From NCBI GenBank assembly GCA_900547725.1, contig URHR01000003.1, forward strand, positions 1 to 62,027: 62,027 nucleotides of DNA. Reading direction: 5' to 3'. Under the pieces are notes generated by a model. It did no database searches. It was not told the origin of the DNA and saw nothing but the letters and a program-made list of their open reading frames with translations. Positions 43,617 to 54,700 of this stretch are shown one piece after another (position 1 is the first letter of the stretch; each line of letters opens with the position of its first letter). This stretch comes from an uncultured Eubacteriales bacterium. GTDB lineage: Bacteria; Bacillota; Clostridia; Oscillospirales; CAG-272. The position numbers and the translations under genes were made by a program.

Positions 43617-45302
43617 ATGAAGAAATTTGTATGTTTGCTGTTGGTGACGGTACTGCTTCTTGCCGCAACGGCGGCGATCCCTGTGTCCGGTGAAGAAGCG
43701 GAGGAAGCCGCCTTTACCGCACCGGTATTTTTCGGCGTGCAGACCGCACCCGGAGACGGGGAGAACACACAGCATATCCGCTTCATCTCGGTTGCTCCGA
43801 ATGCCGTCGGAACTGCGTTCGGATATGAGATTACCGCACAGTATACGGAAAACGGCGCTCTTCGGACGGTGCGTTACAGTGCCGCCGACGGGGACGCCGT
43901 GCTTGAGGGCAACACGGTGTATCGCTCCGTTCTGACCGGGGCATATCAGGCGGAAGGGACACGGGTTACGGCGCAGGAGCTGGGAAGTCAGTTGACCCCG
44001 CCGATTCCGAACCCGTTCGGTCTGTTTGCCCTGTCGATTCAAAATGTGCCGACGAACATCGGGAACATTACGTTCTGGGTTCGTACTTACGTAAAAAACG
44101 GCGATGCGGTCATGGACAAATCGGGCGCGACCGGGGTTTCGGTGACAAACGGAACGGTTTCCGAAACTGCGGCTGCCCCGGCGTATCCTTGGGTGACGCA
44201 GGGCGGCGACGGGTCTGCCGCCTATCCCTTTGTTCTCAACGGTAAAAATTTCAGAGCGTTTTATTACTACTATTCCAATTGTACCGGCGGCGCGAAGAAC
44301 GGCTTTGCGGCAAACCGTCACTTTGCGTTGGAGAGCGACATTGTCCTGAACGCGGGGGATGCAAAAGCCTGGGGGACGGATGCGCCCGCGCTGGTCTTTG
44401 ACAAATCGATGAACGCATTCAACGGTGTACTCGACGGCAGAGGGCACAGCATTTCGGGACTGTGCATCAAGGTGTCCGGTGACCGTGCCGCACTGTTCCA
44501 TCAGATCAATAAGGGATCGACCGTCAAAAATCTCGGCATTGTCAACTCTTATATCGAACTGAATGCGGGAAGTGCGGGCTATATCACCAGCGGCACGTTT
44601 GCCGGACGGCTGCTCGGAAACATCGAAGGCTGTTACAGCGACGCGGTTGTGGTCGGCATCGGCGGCACACCGAAAACCAACACCCTGGGCGGCATTGTGG
44701 GAATGGTGAATGAAAACGGTGTCACCGTCAAGGGCTGCGTGTTTGCCGGCTCGGTGACCTCCGAAAACGCGGGAGCAGGCGGAATTGTCGGAAAGATCAA
44801 TGGCGGAAAGACCGGTGTTGTGATTTCGGACTGCCTCAACCTCGGCGATGTGAAAACCGGATTTACCCGTTCGGGCGGTATCCTTGGGGAAAACTCCAAC
44901 AATGACGATCCGGCAAACAAGATCATCAACTGCATCAATCTTTCGAAAAACATTGTCAGCGCGGCAACCGCTGAGGGCGGAAAGGCCGGCGGAGAGATTT
45001 ACGGCGACAACTATGCCAGCATCCGCAAGCTGACAGTCAATACCTATATCATCTCCGATGTCCGCGTGTCCGGCGGGACGGTTGCAAACGGCGTGACGCT
45101 GGATGAGAACGGTGCGGTTGTGAACGATGAAAAGAACGTCGGCTGGACATTTAAGATCGTTACGCTGAAAGCCTTCCTTGCCGGCGGAGAGAATGCACCG
45201 GAGGGGTGGAGCTACAGGGAAGGCTGTCTGCCATGCCCGATCGACTGGCTGGATATTGACCTTGCCCCCTATCTGGCCGCATGGGAAATTTCGGGTATCT
45301 GA
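43617..45302 (+). CDS. Exported GLUG-repeat protein 4
   Basis: A 561-residue protein with signal peptide (MKKFVCLLLVTVLLLAATAAIPVSG), an Ig-like N-terminal module starting FFGVQTAPGDG (related to the C-terminal module of GLUG 1), then WVTQGGDGSAAYP and the GLUG repeats. The 3' part is identical to GLUG 3 (see repeat). No anchor. Start at 43617 has GGAGGGG at 13 bp; upstream in-frame starts would disrupt the signal peptide. Probably secreted or non-covalently surface-bound. Confidence 0.77.
   Translation: MKKFVCLLLVTVLLLAATAAIPVSGEEAEEAAFTAPVFFGVQTAPGDGENTQHIRFISVAPNAVGTAFGYEITAQYTENGALRTVRYSAADGDAVLEGNTVYRSVLTGAYQAEGTRVTAQELGSQLTPPIPNPFGLFALSIQNVPTNIGNITFWVRTYVKNGDAVMDKSGATGVSVTNGTVSETAAAPAYPWVTQGGDGSAAYPFVLNGKNFRAFYYYYSNCTGGAKNGFAANRHFALESDIVLNAGDAKAWGTDAPALVFDKSMNAFNGVLDGRGHSISGLCIKVSGDRAALFHQINKGSTVKNLGIVNSYIELNAGSAGYITSGTFAGRLLGNIEGCYSDAVVVGIGGTPKTNTLGGIVGMVNENGVTVKGCVFAGSVTSENAGAGGIVGKINGGKTGVVISDCLNLGDVKTGFTRSGGILGENSNNDDPANKIINCINLSKNIVSAATAEGGKAGGEIYGDNYASIRKLTVNTYIISDVRVSGGTVANGVTLDENGAVVNDEKNVGWTFKIVTLKAFLAGGENAPEGWSYREGCLPCPIDWLDIDLAPYLAAWEISGI
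44584..45194 (+). repeat. 611-bp duplicated tract, copy 2
   Basis: Identical partner of 42636-43246, inside the GLUG 4 gene; encodes the GLUG repeat core up to PAGGEN. Confidence 0.9.
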
Positions 45303-45311
45303 GGCATGACG

Positions 45312-46277
45312 ATGGATCAAATTTCGGAGAACAACCGGTTTCCGGACGGTGCAACGGTCTGCTTCATCGGGGACAGCATCACCTGGAACAATCTGTTCCT
45401 TGCCCATATTGCGGCATATTATCGCTCCCGGTTTCCGGAATCCGGCGTAGCCTTTTACAACTGCGGGATTGCCGGGGCGGGACTGAAGACCCTGCTGGCG
45501 GCGTTTGATACGGATGTCAGACCGCTTTGCCCGACGCACTGCGTTCTGCTGATCGGCGCGAATGATTCGCATCTGCAGAGCGGGTGCGGGGAGGATCGCG
45601 AGGCGTGGTATTCCATGCTGGAGCGGTCCTTCGGGCGATTCCGGAGACAGCTTTCGGAGTACTGCGGGCGAATCCGGGAGATCGGTGCGGAGCTGATCCT
45701 CTGCACACAGCTTCCCTATGCGGAATATCAGGAAAGCACCGTGCCGCCGCATCGGGCGGGTGCGGCGGTGATGCTGGGGTATGCGGATTTTACGCGGGAT
45801 TATGCAAGGGAAAACGGCTATCCTTTGTGCGATTATCATTCGTATTTCGCCCGCGCCATGCAGAAGGAGGTTCTGTTTGAAGCGGATCGGGTGCATCCGA
45901 ATCCGCAGGGGCAGTACCGGATTGCCGACTGCTTTCTTGCCTTTCAGCACTGCAGTCCGGGCGCTCCGCAGGCTTTGCCGGAGGATGTGGAGGCGTGGCA
46001 CCGCACGGTGCGTGTATTGCGGGACATGGTTACGGCGGAGCATTTCATTCTTGAGGATCGGTTTGACATCCCGGAGGAGCAACGGGTGGCGGCAATGAAA
46101 CGGTATCTCTCTGCGGATCACTCCAAGGAGGCGGATTCCGCCCTGCCTGTGAGGCTTGCAGAGCAATATCTGACGGAACAGCCGGGGAGACAGAACAGAA
46201 TCCGCTCGGTCACGGACTTTATGACCAAAAAGCCAACGGTATCCGGGGAGAGCGAACCCGCACGCGCCGATTTCTGA
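45312..46277 (+). CDS. SGNH-family hydrolase 2
   Basis: A 321-residue SGNH esterase-like protein: CFIGDSITWNN (Ser block I), GIAGAGLKTLLA (block II Gly), LIGANDSHLQ (block III Asn) and ADRVHPNPQGQYRIAD (Asp/His block V). No signal peptide. Start at 45312 preferred: GAGG overlapping the previous stop lies 7 bp upstream, while the ATG at 45306 abuts it. Likely removes acyl groups from glycans of the fucose-rich substrate (inference). Confidence 0.82.
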   Translation: MDQISENNRFPDGATVCFIGDSITWNNLFLAHIAAYYRSRFPESGVAFYNCGIAGAGLKTLLAAFDTDVRPLCPTHCVLLIGANDSHLQSGCGEDREAWYSMLERSFGRFRRQLSEYCGRIREIGAELILCTQLPYAEYQESTVPPHRAGAAVMLGYADFTRDYARENGYPLCDYHSYFARAMQKEVLFEADRVHPNPQGQYRIADCFLAFQHCSPGAPQALPEDVEAWHRTVRVLRDMVTAEHFILEDRFDIPEEQRVAAMKRYLSADHSKEADSALPVRLAEQYLTEQPGRQNRIRSVTDFMTKKPTVSGESEPARADF

Positions 46278-46385
46278 TTCTGCGGAACACCGCAGGGAAA
46301 TCCGGTCGTTCTGCGGGAATTTCCCGAACCGGACATCGGGGAAAAACGGAACAAACGGAGTCATAAAAGAAAGGAAGATTGATTG

Positions 46386-48170
46386 ATGACATATCCGAAA
46401 ATCGGTATCCGTCCCGTAATTGACGGAAGATGGGGCGGGATTCGGGAATCTCTCGAAGCGCAGACGATGAATATGGCGCGCAACGCCGCAAAGCTCATCA
46501 CGGAGACGCTGCGCTATCCGGACGGCTCGCCCGTGCAATGCGTCATCAGCAAAACCACCATCGGTGGCGGCGCTGAGGCTGCCGCGTGCGAGGAACAGTT
46601 CTCCCTCGAAAATGTCGTTGCCACGTTGTCCGTTACGCCCTGCTGGTGCTACGGAACAGAAACCTTTGACATGAACCCCAACACCGTCAAAGCAATCTGG
46701 GGGTTCAACGGAACGGAACGCCCGGGGGCGGTCTACCTTGCCGCCGTTCTTGCCGCACACGCGCAAAGAGGCTTGCCCGCATTTGCAATTTACGGTCAGG
46801 ACGTGCAGGATATCGGGGATAGCGGAATCACACCGGATGTCAAAGCAAAAATCCTTCGCTTTGCAAAATGTGCCGTCGCAGTCGGATGGATGAAAAATAA
46901 ATCCTATGTCAATATCGGCGGCGTAACGATGGGTATCATGGGGAGCTTTTGCGATGCCGATTTGCTGCAAAAATACTTCGGTATCCGCGCGGAATGGGTT
47001 TCCATGGTGGAAATTCTGCGCCGCATGAAACTGGAAATCTATGATCACGGGGAATATGAAAAAGCCCGCGCATGGGTCAGGGAAAACTGCCGCGAGGGAT
47101 ACGACTGCAATGCGGGGGTGACCCTGCCGAAAATCGTAACCGATTCCAAGGTCATTCCGCCCGACTCGGATTGGGATTTCGTTACGCGCATGACGATGAT
47201 CGTGCGGGATATTCTGTTCGGCAACGCGAAGCTGGATGACATGGGATGGCATGAGGAAGCGCTCGGAAAGAACGCGATTGCCGGCGGATTCCAGGGACAG
47301 CGGCAATGGACAGACTGGCTTCCGAACGGAGACTTTACCGAAACGCTGATGGCGTCAACCTTTGACTGGAACGGCGCGAAAGCCCCGACCGCATTTGCAA
47401 CCGAAAACGATACGCTCAACGGTCTGGCGATGCTGCTTGGTACTTTGGTGTCGGATACCGCGCCCTGTTTCCATGATGTGAGAACCTACTGGAGTCCGGA
47501 AGCCTGCGAGCGCGTGACCGGTAAAAAGCCGACCGGAAAAGCCGGGAACGGATTCATCCACCTGGTCAACAGCGGCGCTACCGCAATGGACGGTTGCGGT
47601 CAGGTCAGAAACGCGCAGGGAGAGAACTGCATGAAGCCGTTCTGGGATATGACCGAGGAGGATATCAGGGCTTGTACGGACGCAACGGACTGGTGTCGCG
47701 CCAACTATCAGTATTTCCGCGGCGGCGGATTTTCCGCACATTTTCTGAAGCACGCGGAAATGCCGTTGACGATGGTTCGGGTCAATATCGTTGAGGGACT
47801 TGGACCGGTGATTCAGATTGCGGAAGGCTACAGCGTTGTCCTGCCGAAAGACATGGACGAAAAAATCGACAACCGCACCGACCGCAGCTGGCCGACCGTT
47901 TGGTTTGCGCCGAACCTGACCGGAGAGGGTGCGTTCCGGGATGTCTACAGCGTGATGGCAAATTGGGGCGCAAACCACGGCGCGACGGTTTACGGTCATG
48001 TCGGGGCAGAGCTTGTAACGCTTGCTTCCATGCTCCGCATTCCCGTAACGATGCACAATGTGGCAAAGGAGAACATCTTCCGTCCGCACGCATGGGCTGC
48101 ATTCGGAACGGAAAGCGCCGAAAGCGCCGACTACCGCGCGTGCCGTCAGTACGGACCGTTGTATCGATAA
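46386..48170 (+). CDS. fucI: L-fucose isomerase
   Basis: A 594-residue Mn-dependent isomerase converting L-fucose to L-fuculose; length matches Escherichia coli FucI (about 590). Conserved segments: KIGIRPVIDGRWGGIRESLE at the N-terminus, AIYGQDVQDIGDSGI, NVVATLSVTPCWCYGTETFDM and RVNIVEGLGPVIQIAEGYSV. Follows the fucosidase operon and uses fucose released there. AAAGGAAG precedes the ATG; a TTG one codon upstream is less likely. Confidence 0.93.
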   Translation: MTYPKIGIRPVIDGRWGGIRESLEAQTMNMARNAAKLITETLRYPDGSPVQCVISKTTIGGGAEAAACEEQFSLENVVATLSVTPCWCYGTETFDMNPNTVKAIWGFNGTERPGAVYLAAVLAAHAQRGLPAFAIYGQDVQDIGDSGITPDVKAKILRFAKCAVAVGWMKNKSYVNIGGVTMGIMGSFCDADLLQKYFGIRAEWVSMVEILRRMKLEIYDHGEYEKARAWVRENCREGYDCNAGVTLPKIVTDSKVIPPDSDWDFVTRMTMIVRDILFGNAKLDDMGWHEEALGKNAIAGGFQGQRQWTDWLPNGDFTETLMASTFDWNGAKAPTAFATENDTLNGLAMLLGTLVSDTAPCFHDVRTYWSPEACERVTGKKPTGKAGNGFIHLVNSGATAMDGCGQVRNAQGENCMKPFWDMTEEDIRACTDATDWCRANYQYFRGGGFSAHFLKHAEMPLTMVRVNIVEGLGPVIQIAEGYSVVLPKDMDEKIDNRTDRSWPTVWFAPNLTGEGAFRDVYSVMANWGANHGATVYGHVGAELVTLASMLRIPVTMHNVAKENIFRPHAWAAFGTESAESADYRACRQYGPLYR

Positions 48171-48219
48171 GCCCGACTGAGAATCTCCGCATTTTCATGG
48201 CGCACCGAACCGAAAGAAC

Positions 48220-48242
48220 GGTATCACCGCGCAATTCACGAT
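48220..48242 (+). repeat. Solo end of the MITE-like element
   Basis: GGTATCACCGCGCAATTC followed by CACGAT matches the left end of 116-287 at 22 of 23 positions, extending past the inverted repeat. No matching right end follows; a terminator begins six bases later. Probably a relic. Confidence 0.55.
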
Positions 48243-48247
48243 CTTCG

Positions 48248-48290
48248 GCTGGGAAAATTCCGTTCGGGTTTTCCCAGCTGCCCTTTTTTT
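48248..48290 (+). terminator. Rho-independent terminator of fucI operon
   Basis: GCTGGGAAAA (48248-48257) pairs perfectly with TTTTCCCAGC (48269-48278), then TGCCC and seven T residues. Confidence 0.9.
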
Positions 48291-48384
48291 GTATCTTTCT
48301 GTACGCATAAAATGTATAAAAAATATCGTAATAGAAAACAAAAGGTTAATTTTGGCGATCTTGCAGAGCTCGGTGCATAAAATC

Positions 48385-48413
48385 TTGCAAAATGAAAATT
48401 TTTGTGATATAAT
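48385..48413 (+). promoter_or_regulatory. Strong sigma-A promoter for the 2380-aa protein gene
   Basis: TTGCAA (48385-48390), 17-bp spacer, TATAAT (48408-48413), about 315 bp ahead of the start codon. Confidence 0.88.
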
Positions 48414-48728
48414 ATGTAAAGAAATGAATATACAAGCAAGAGAAAGCACACCGCCCCCCAATCCATAAACCGCAACAGGCAACACCACACGGACTGCTCA
48501 GACTGAACAGACTAAACAGACTAAACTGCCTGCGTTTTTTGTACTGTCTGACGAAATCCGGACGGTGCAGGATTGGCTGAAACGAAACCCGCGACGGGAG
48601 GTAACCGCCTATGAAATTCTGAATGATGAGCGCAGAGAACAGATGTTTTTCTTGCGCTTTTTTGTTTCTGTCCATCAGGCAGCCGGCAAAAGGCAGGCTG
48701 CAAAACCCGAAAAAAGAACGGAGGTTTT
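48414..48728 (+). other. Long 5' leader of the 2380-aa protein gene
   Basis: About 305 nt of presumed transcript. It contains a short tandem ACAGACTAA run (about 48505-48526), a TTTTTTGTACTGTCTGACG segment resembling the interior of the element at 116-287, a terminator at 48629-48666 and a GCAGCC/GGCTGC hairpin before GGAGG. No known riboswitch consensus was recognised. An open frame without start motif crosses it but shows no protein I know. Confidence 0.5.
48629..48666 (+). terminator. Terminator inside the leader (possible attenuator)
   Basis: AGCGCA...GAACA pairs with TGTTTTTC.TGCGCT (imperfect, about 12 bp) and is followed directly by six T residues. It lies between the strong promoter and the start codon of the giant gene, so it should end many transcripts early unless relieved. 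Confidence 0.6.
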
Positions 48729-51700
48729 ATGGAAATCAGAGTCAAAAAGACCGTTATCATCATTCTCGTTGCGGCGCTTGCCGTTCTGGCGGCTGTCGGA
48801 ACCGTCATTGGCATCGTGGTGTCACGGCGCGGACAGAACCCGACCGTTACCGTTACCGTTACCTTTGTGACGAACGGCGGAAAGGAGATTGCCCCGGTTA
48901 CGTTGCAGAAAGGGGAGACGCTGACGCTCCCGACAGCGGAAAAAGACGGCAGAGTCTTTGCGGACTGGTATTACGACGGGGAATTTGCGCAAGTCTGTCC
49001 TACGGAAATCACCGTGGAAAAGGACGAAACGCTTTACGCCCGCTACGGAGCGGTTTTAACTTTTGTAACCAATGGCGGAACGGAAATCGAGCCGCGAACC
49101 TACTTCGAAGGCGAAGAAATAGGAACTCTTCCTGTATCGTATAAGGATGATTTTTCTTTCGGCGGTTGGTATTATGACGCAGAATACAGCCAGAACGTCG
49201 GCAAAAAAGACACGATAGAATATGCTCTGACGGTATATGCAAGATTTTCGGAAAAATCCGAAACGATAAGAAAACTGACGAGTGTAAAAAACGTTTCCTT
49301 ATCTCCGGCCGTCAAAGTAAAGACCGACGGTATTGTTTTGCATAATGAAAACATATCGGATTACATCTCTTTCGTTTCTTTGAGCGGAGAAACAATAGAC
49401 CTCATCTGCCGCCCGTCGGAAAACGGGGCTTTTATCGTCGAACCCAACAAAAATCTTTCGGAGGGGATGACGTACTCTGCAAGGACTTTATCTTCTTTGC
49501 TGAAATTTGTCGCCGTTGACGGAAACGACACGGAGAGCGCAGACGAAGTAACCATAACCACGCATAAAGAAGAAAAAGAAGTTATCGAGAAAAAAACGTC
49601 TGTTCATCTCACTTCAGCCGAACTTGCCGGATGGGAAGAAAACGTTTACGTTTATATGGACGCAGGACTTGAAAAGAACGTGAACAGAATTGTGGCGAGA
49701 ACGGAAAAAGAACTGAAAGTCGGCTCGATCGTAACCGTCGGCGAAAAAACGACGGCACAAGACACCGATTATATTTGCAAAGTGATCTCCGCCGGAAAGG
49801 AGAGGATGCAATATGTTGTCGGTTCGGATATTAAAGAAGATGAATTTTATGTGTTGGACGTTGTTACTCCCAACGTAGATGACGTTTATATCGATATCGA
49901 TATATACGGAGAAAAGCAGGCACAGCTTGAAGGTGTGATAAAAATTTCTGCGGAAACGATTGCGGAAAACGTGGAAAAGAACGAAGGGATCGTGATGCTT
50001 AAAAGCGCAGTCAGAAACGCCATCGCGCAGTCGCCTACGATAACCAACTACACAAACGCTCTTTCCGAGGCGGAAAAAGCGGCGGTTGTTGCGGCAATCG
50101 CAGGTTTTGAATTTCAAAAGCCGAAAGTAAAAATAGATATAACGGGAACGGTGCTTGCTTTCGGGATCGAGCTTGGCGGTGAAATCCGGGTGAAAAACTT
50201 CAAAGTGGGCGTTTCCGTTACGATAAAAAACAGAACGCAGGTGGATTATCGGTACACGATTTGCAAGTCCGGACTTGTCACGCTGAATCCGCTGTTATGG
50301 TTCTATACCGATATTCAGGTCGACCTTGCAAACGATTTTTCGATTTCACTTGCCGCAACCGTGGAATTTGCGGACGCCAAGGACGACATTCACGGGATCA
50401 TTGACATTACCGACGAAGTGGAATACGTGATGGACATCGCCAAGGACGGACAAAACAAGTTTGCCGAAGCGATCACAGGCAGCCCTCTGTGGGATGACAG
50501 CGAACTTGAATACGTTGATATTTTCAGCATACCGTTGGGGCAGATTCCGCTGCCGGTTCCGGTTGTGTCGCTTATGATGGAGTTTAACGTAGTAGGTTCT
50601 TTGGGCGCGCGGGCAGGACTGTACGTCGAATTTTCTCATCATTACGTTGAAACGACGACCCTTACGAACGGAGAAAGCGCGGACGGCAACAACGGCAAAC
50701 CCGTGATGCACAAGGAGTTCAGGTTTCTGAGAAACACGTCCGCAAACGAAATCGAGCTTTCCGTTACCCTGAAGGGGCAGGTCGGTTTCCGTTGCGGACT
50801 CGAAGCGAAACTGTCTTTGTCGGTGTTGAAACTCAACAATGTTGCCTCGGTATACGTTTCCTTCCGTTTCGGACCTTATATCGAACTCAGCGGACTCGTC
50901 AACTTCCGTTATTCTTACGATGCCGTAAACAAGATTTCCGAAACGCACCTTTACGGCGGAATGTATCTGGAGGTCGGCTTGTTCGTCAACGCGAAAATCG
51001 GGGCGAAATTCCTTGTTTACGACGTCAATACGGACATTTTCGATAAAAAAATTCCTCTGTACGGCGTAGGCGACAGACTCATTCCGTTAGGGTTCGTCGA
51101 AAAACAAAATTCGCCGGACAATCCGTATGTTATCGTGTCGCGCTACGGTGGAGTGAGAATGAACAGCGTGCAGATGAAATATCTCGATATCGTCACAGGC
51201 GAGGAGGTCGTGGACAATGCGCTCAGAAACAGATACGGGGCGCAGCTGTGGTACGAATTCGAACTTGTCGATGCGCCGGATTATCAGACGAAAAACCATT
51301 CCGACTATGTAACGATGAACGCCGGCACATTTTCCGTCAGCAAAAAATATCCGTATAAAACGCTTCACTTTGTTGTGAAAGCGAAAATGCTTCAGCGGCA
51401 CGGCGTGTATGCAAGCGGAATCGAACGGATTTTCTATGTGGAATACCGAAATCCGGACGGCAGAGATTACGCAACTCAATACAGCGAATTTATCAACGAG
51501 TATTACGTCGGCGGCGGTTCGAGACACTCGGAAGTATTGGCAAGGCTTGCATTCCGGGAAGGGGAACAAGTCTCTCCTCCCGATTTTACGGCGGAAACGT
51601 TGCCGATTCGTCAAGGATATTATCTTGACATGAATGACCTTTGGGAAAAATACTATCCGTTTTTGGACAACCGGGTAGACAGCGAATTCGACGGAACGTT

Positions 51701-54700
51701 CCCCGTGGTAACATACGAAAACGCAAATATGCTCTTCAAGGGCTACATGATCGTACACACCTGCTACTACAGACTGAAATGGAAACAGGTTACCTATACA
51801 GCCGATTTCTACTATCCGCAGTATTCGTCCGCCGATGTCGTATCCGAAAACAAATTCCTGAAATCGGCGCAAATGCTGTATGTTCCGTCGCTTCGCTCGT
51901 TTATCGTACTGACGGACAAAATAACCGCGCCGGACATTTACGGGAAAAAGTATGACGCTTTCGTGAGTACGAGCGGATTGCGCTTCACGGTCGACTACTT
52001 CAATGTAGATCCTGACAGTGATTTGTTTGCAGGTTTCGATATGGAAGCGGGGCTGTATCCGATCATTCGGGTGGATACCGATTCCGATTTGTATCGCAAC
52101 GACTTCGACATCATCAGAAACGGCGCGACGTTTGTCGCAACGTATACGGACGCAAATGTGTTTACCGAAACCTACGTTCTGGAAACGGAAACGTTCGGGC
52201 GCGTCAAAGTCGAATACAAGCCGTTCGGTTATAACGGCAAAACCATTCGTCCTTCGCCTCCCGCAGGGCTGGGAATCGGCGACGAGTTTGAGCAAAACGG
52301 AAATACCTACGTCATCACGGGGTATCGCGATATCAATCCCGCAGACGAGGCAAACAGCCGTTACTACAGCGTTGCCGATATGCCAGATGTTACGAAAAAC
52401 AGAATTTATTACGTGCTGTACGAACGCAAGGGCTTGAGCGAACTGCCGGTATATTATGTCAATATCGTCGCGAACGGACAAAAAATCGGCGATTACGGCG
52501 TAAAACAAGGCGAGCCGATCAATGTTGCGTTGCTGAAACTCAATTTTTCGGACAAAACGGTTATCAGCAGGCTTGCAGGCTATCCGCTCATGACGTTGGA
52601 TGAAACAATAAAAACCTATTCGGTCGTCTGGGACGAGGCGAATATCCCTGCGCAGATGCCCGAGGGAGACATCACCGTAAATCTGACGGCAACGTATACG
52701 TTTAACGAGCTTACCGCCGAATTTATCGTAAGCAATCCGCTTCAACGTTTTGCCGGCGGAGTGCGTTTTGAGACAAAACCGGACGGAAACAAAGTGTATA
52801 CGGCAAAAGGCAAGGCTTGGATTTTCGGCTCGGGTGACGAAACGGCATTTTATTCGCTCCCGAAGCTCAACGATTATTTTGATTCCGACGGCAAAAAATA
52901 TTATGCGTTTTACGGTTGGAAGAACGCAGGCGGAGAGGAATATCCTTACGGAATCCGCATGGCGTTTGTCAAAAACGAGGTTTATACGCCGATATTCTCG
53001 GAAAAAACGGTATTGCCGACGATTGCGTTTGTCAGCGTCGGTGACTACGGCTATGAATATTACTACAAAATAGCCGAGGGCGATTTCTTTGGCAAAACGC
53101 TTGCGGAGGTCATACAATCCGAAAAAATCGCTCCCCCTGTCCGCGGCGACGCAACCGGCATTTACGAATATCGGTTCAGGGATTGGGGGATCGATGAAAC
53201 CTCCTACGTTGTCGGTTCCGAAAAGGACGGGGACGGCAACGTAAAAACCTACATCGTGTTCAAAGCGCGGTTTAACGAAACATACAAACGGCACACGATA
53301 ACGTTCGAGGCTTTGGGCGGAGCGTTTCCGGGAGGAGAAAAAACGCTTAAAAAGGTTGGTGTTTACGGCGAGGATATATCCTCTGTCATTGCCGGGAATT
53401 ACTCCGATGAAAAAGGCGATTTTGCATTTATTTGTTGGACGACGGTTCCGTATTCTCTTGACCATAAGGTGGACAAAGAGGATTTGAAAATCGGCAACAA
53501 AGATGCAACGTATTACGCATACTATTCGCTTTCTCCCGCCACGGTTACGCTCACCTTCAAAGGGCGCGTTCAAACGGAAGAATCCGACGGCACCGGCAAT
53601 GTTTACTTCGGCGGAGACAAAACGAAAACCGAACTCAAAGTCAGCGATTTGTACGGCAGGGGTTACTATCTGACGGCGGGCGAATTTGCGGTTGACAGCA
53701 AGTCCAAAACTTTCGTTCCCGATTATCTGAAGTGGACGGTGGACGGCGAAGAACTGCGGTCTGCGTTTTATAACGACGGGTATATGGCGTATATCCCTTT
53801 CGACAGCAATGCAACGGTAGAAATCGTTTTTAAGCCTGCCACACCGAAAATCGTCAATCTTGCATTCGTCTCTGACGGAAAATGTTTCGAGCCGGACGGC
53901 ACGATCATAGACGGCGTGATTTGCAACGGTTCTATGAGCGGGTTCAGGCACGTAGCGAATTATTATGAGGCTTACGGCTCGACCATGACTGCGCCCAACG
54001 TGGATTATTACAGCGAAAACTACTATCGCTTCGACCGTTGGGAAGCAAAGACGTCGGACGGGAATTCGGTTATTTCCGTTCGGGCGGGCGATACGATAAC
54101 CTTTACCGAGGATCTCGTTTTCTACGGCGTTTACGTCCACGATACGTCGGTAAAAGTTGAACTTACTTTCCGCGCCGATGCATCTTACGGCAGTTCGGAA
54201 GGGAACGGTGACCTCGTGGGATTAAAGGTGTTTGACGACGGCAGCGTGGAAATCAAAGACTATGGCACGGCAGGCGAAAAAATCGCGTTTGATAAAATTC
54301 CGTCCTGCAAAGGTATGAAATTCGTCGGGTGGAGAACGAACGACAGCGATGAGATCATTACGCCAAGCAAACTCAAAGAGACGGTTTATTCGGCAAAAAC
54401 GACTTATTATGCGGTTTACGAACCCGATGCCGAAGTTTATAAAGTCGTTTTGAATGCGGGCGACGGAAAATTCGCAGACGGAACAACCGAAAAAGAGGTT
54501 GATCGCGTCCCGTTCGGCAGACTGACGAAAGAACTTGAAAAACCTGCGCCGAATGCGTCCGGACTTGTTTTCAGCCACTACGAAAACGAAAGCGGCTACC
54601 CCGTAACCGTTATCGAAAAAGGGGAGACGCTTTATGCCCGGTATGCAAAGCCTGTTTCGACGTTTGAGGATCTGCTGAATATTAATCTTGCACCCGAGCA

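Noticed and set aside
43470..47306. 1278-codon open frame on the minus strand
   Set aside because: It runs antisense to GLUG 4, the SGNH gene and fucI, which have ribosome sites, signal peptide or family motifs. The antisense product shows no known motif and is a by-product of codon usage.
48505..48526. Short tandem ACAGACTAA run as a CRISPR-like array
   Set aside because: Only about three 9-bp units without spacers.
51087..54140. 1017-codon open frame opposite the giant gene
   Set aside because: Same reason: a mirror of the codon pattern of the plus-strand gene, no ribosome site, no recognisable domain.
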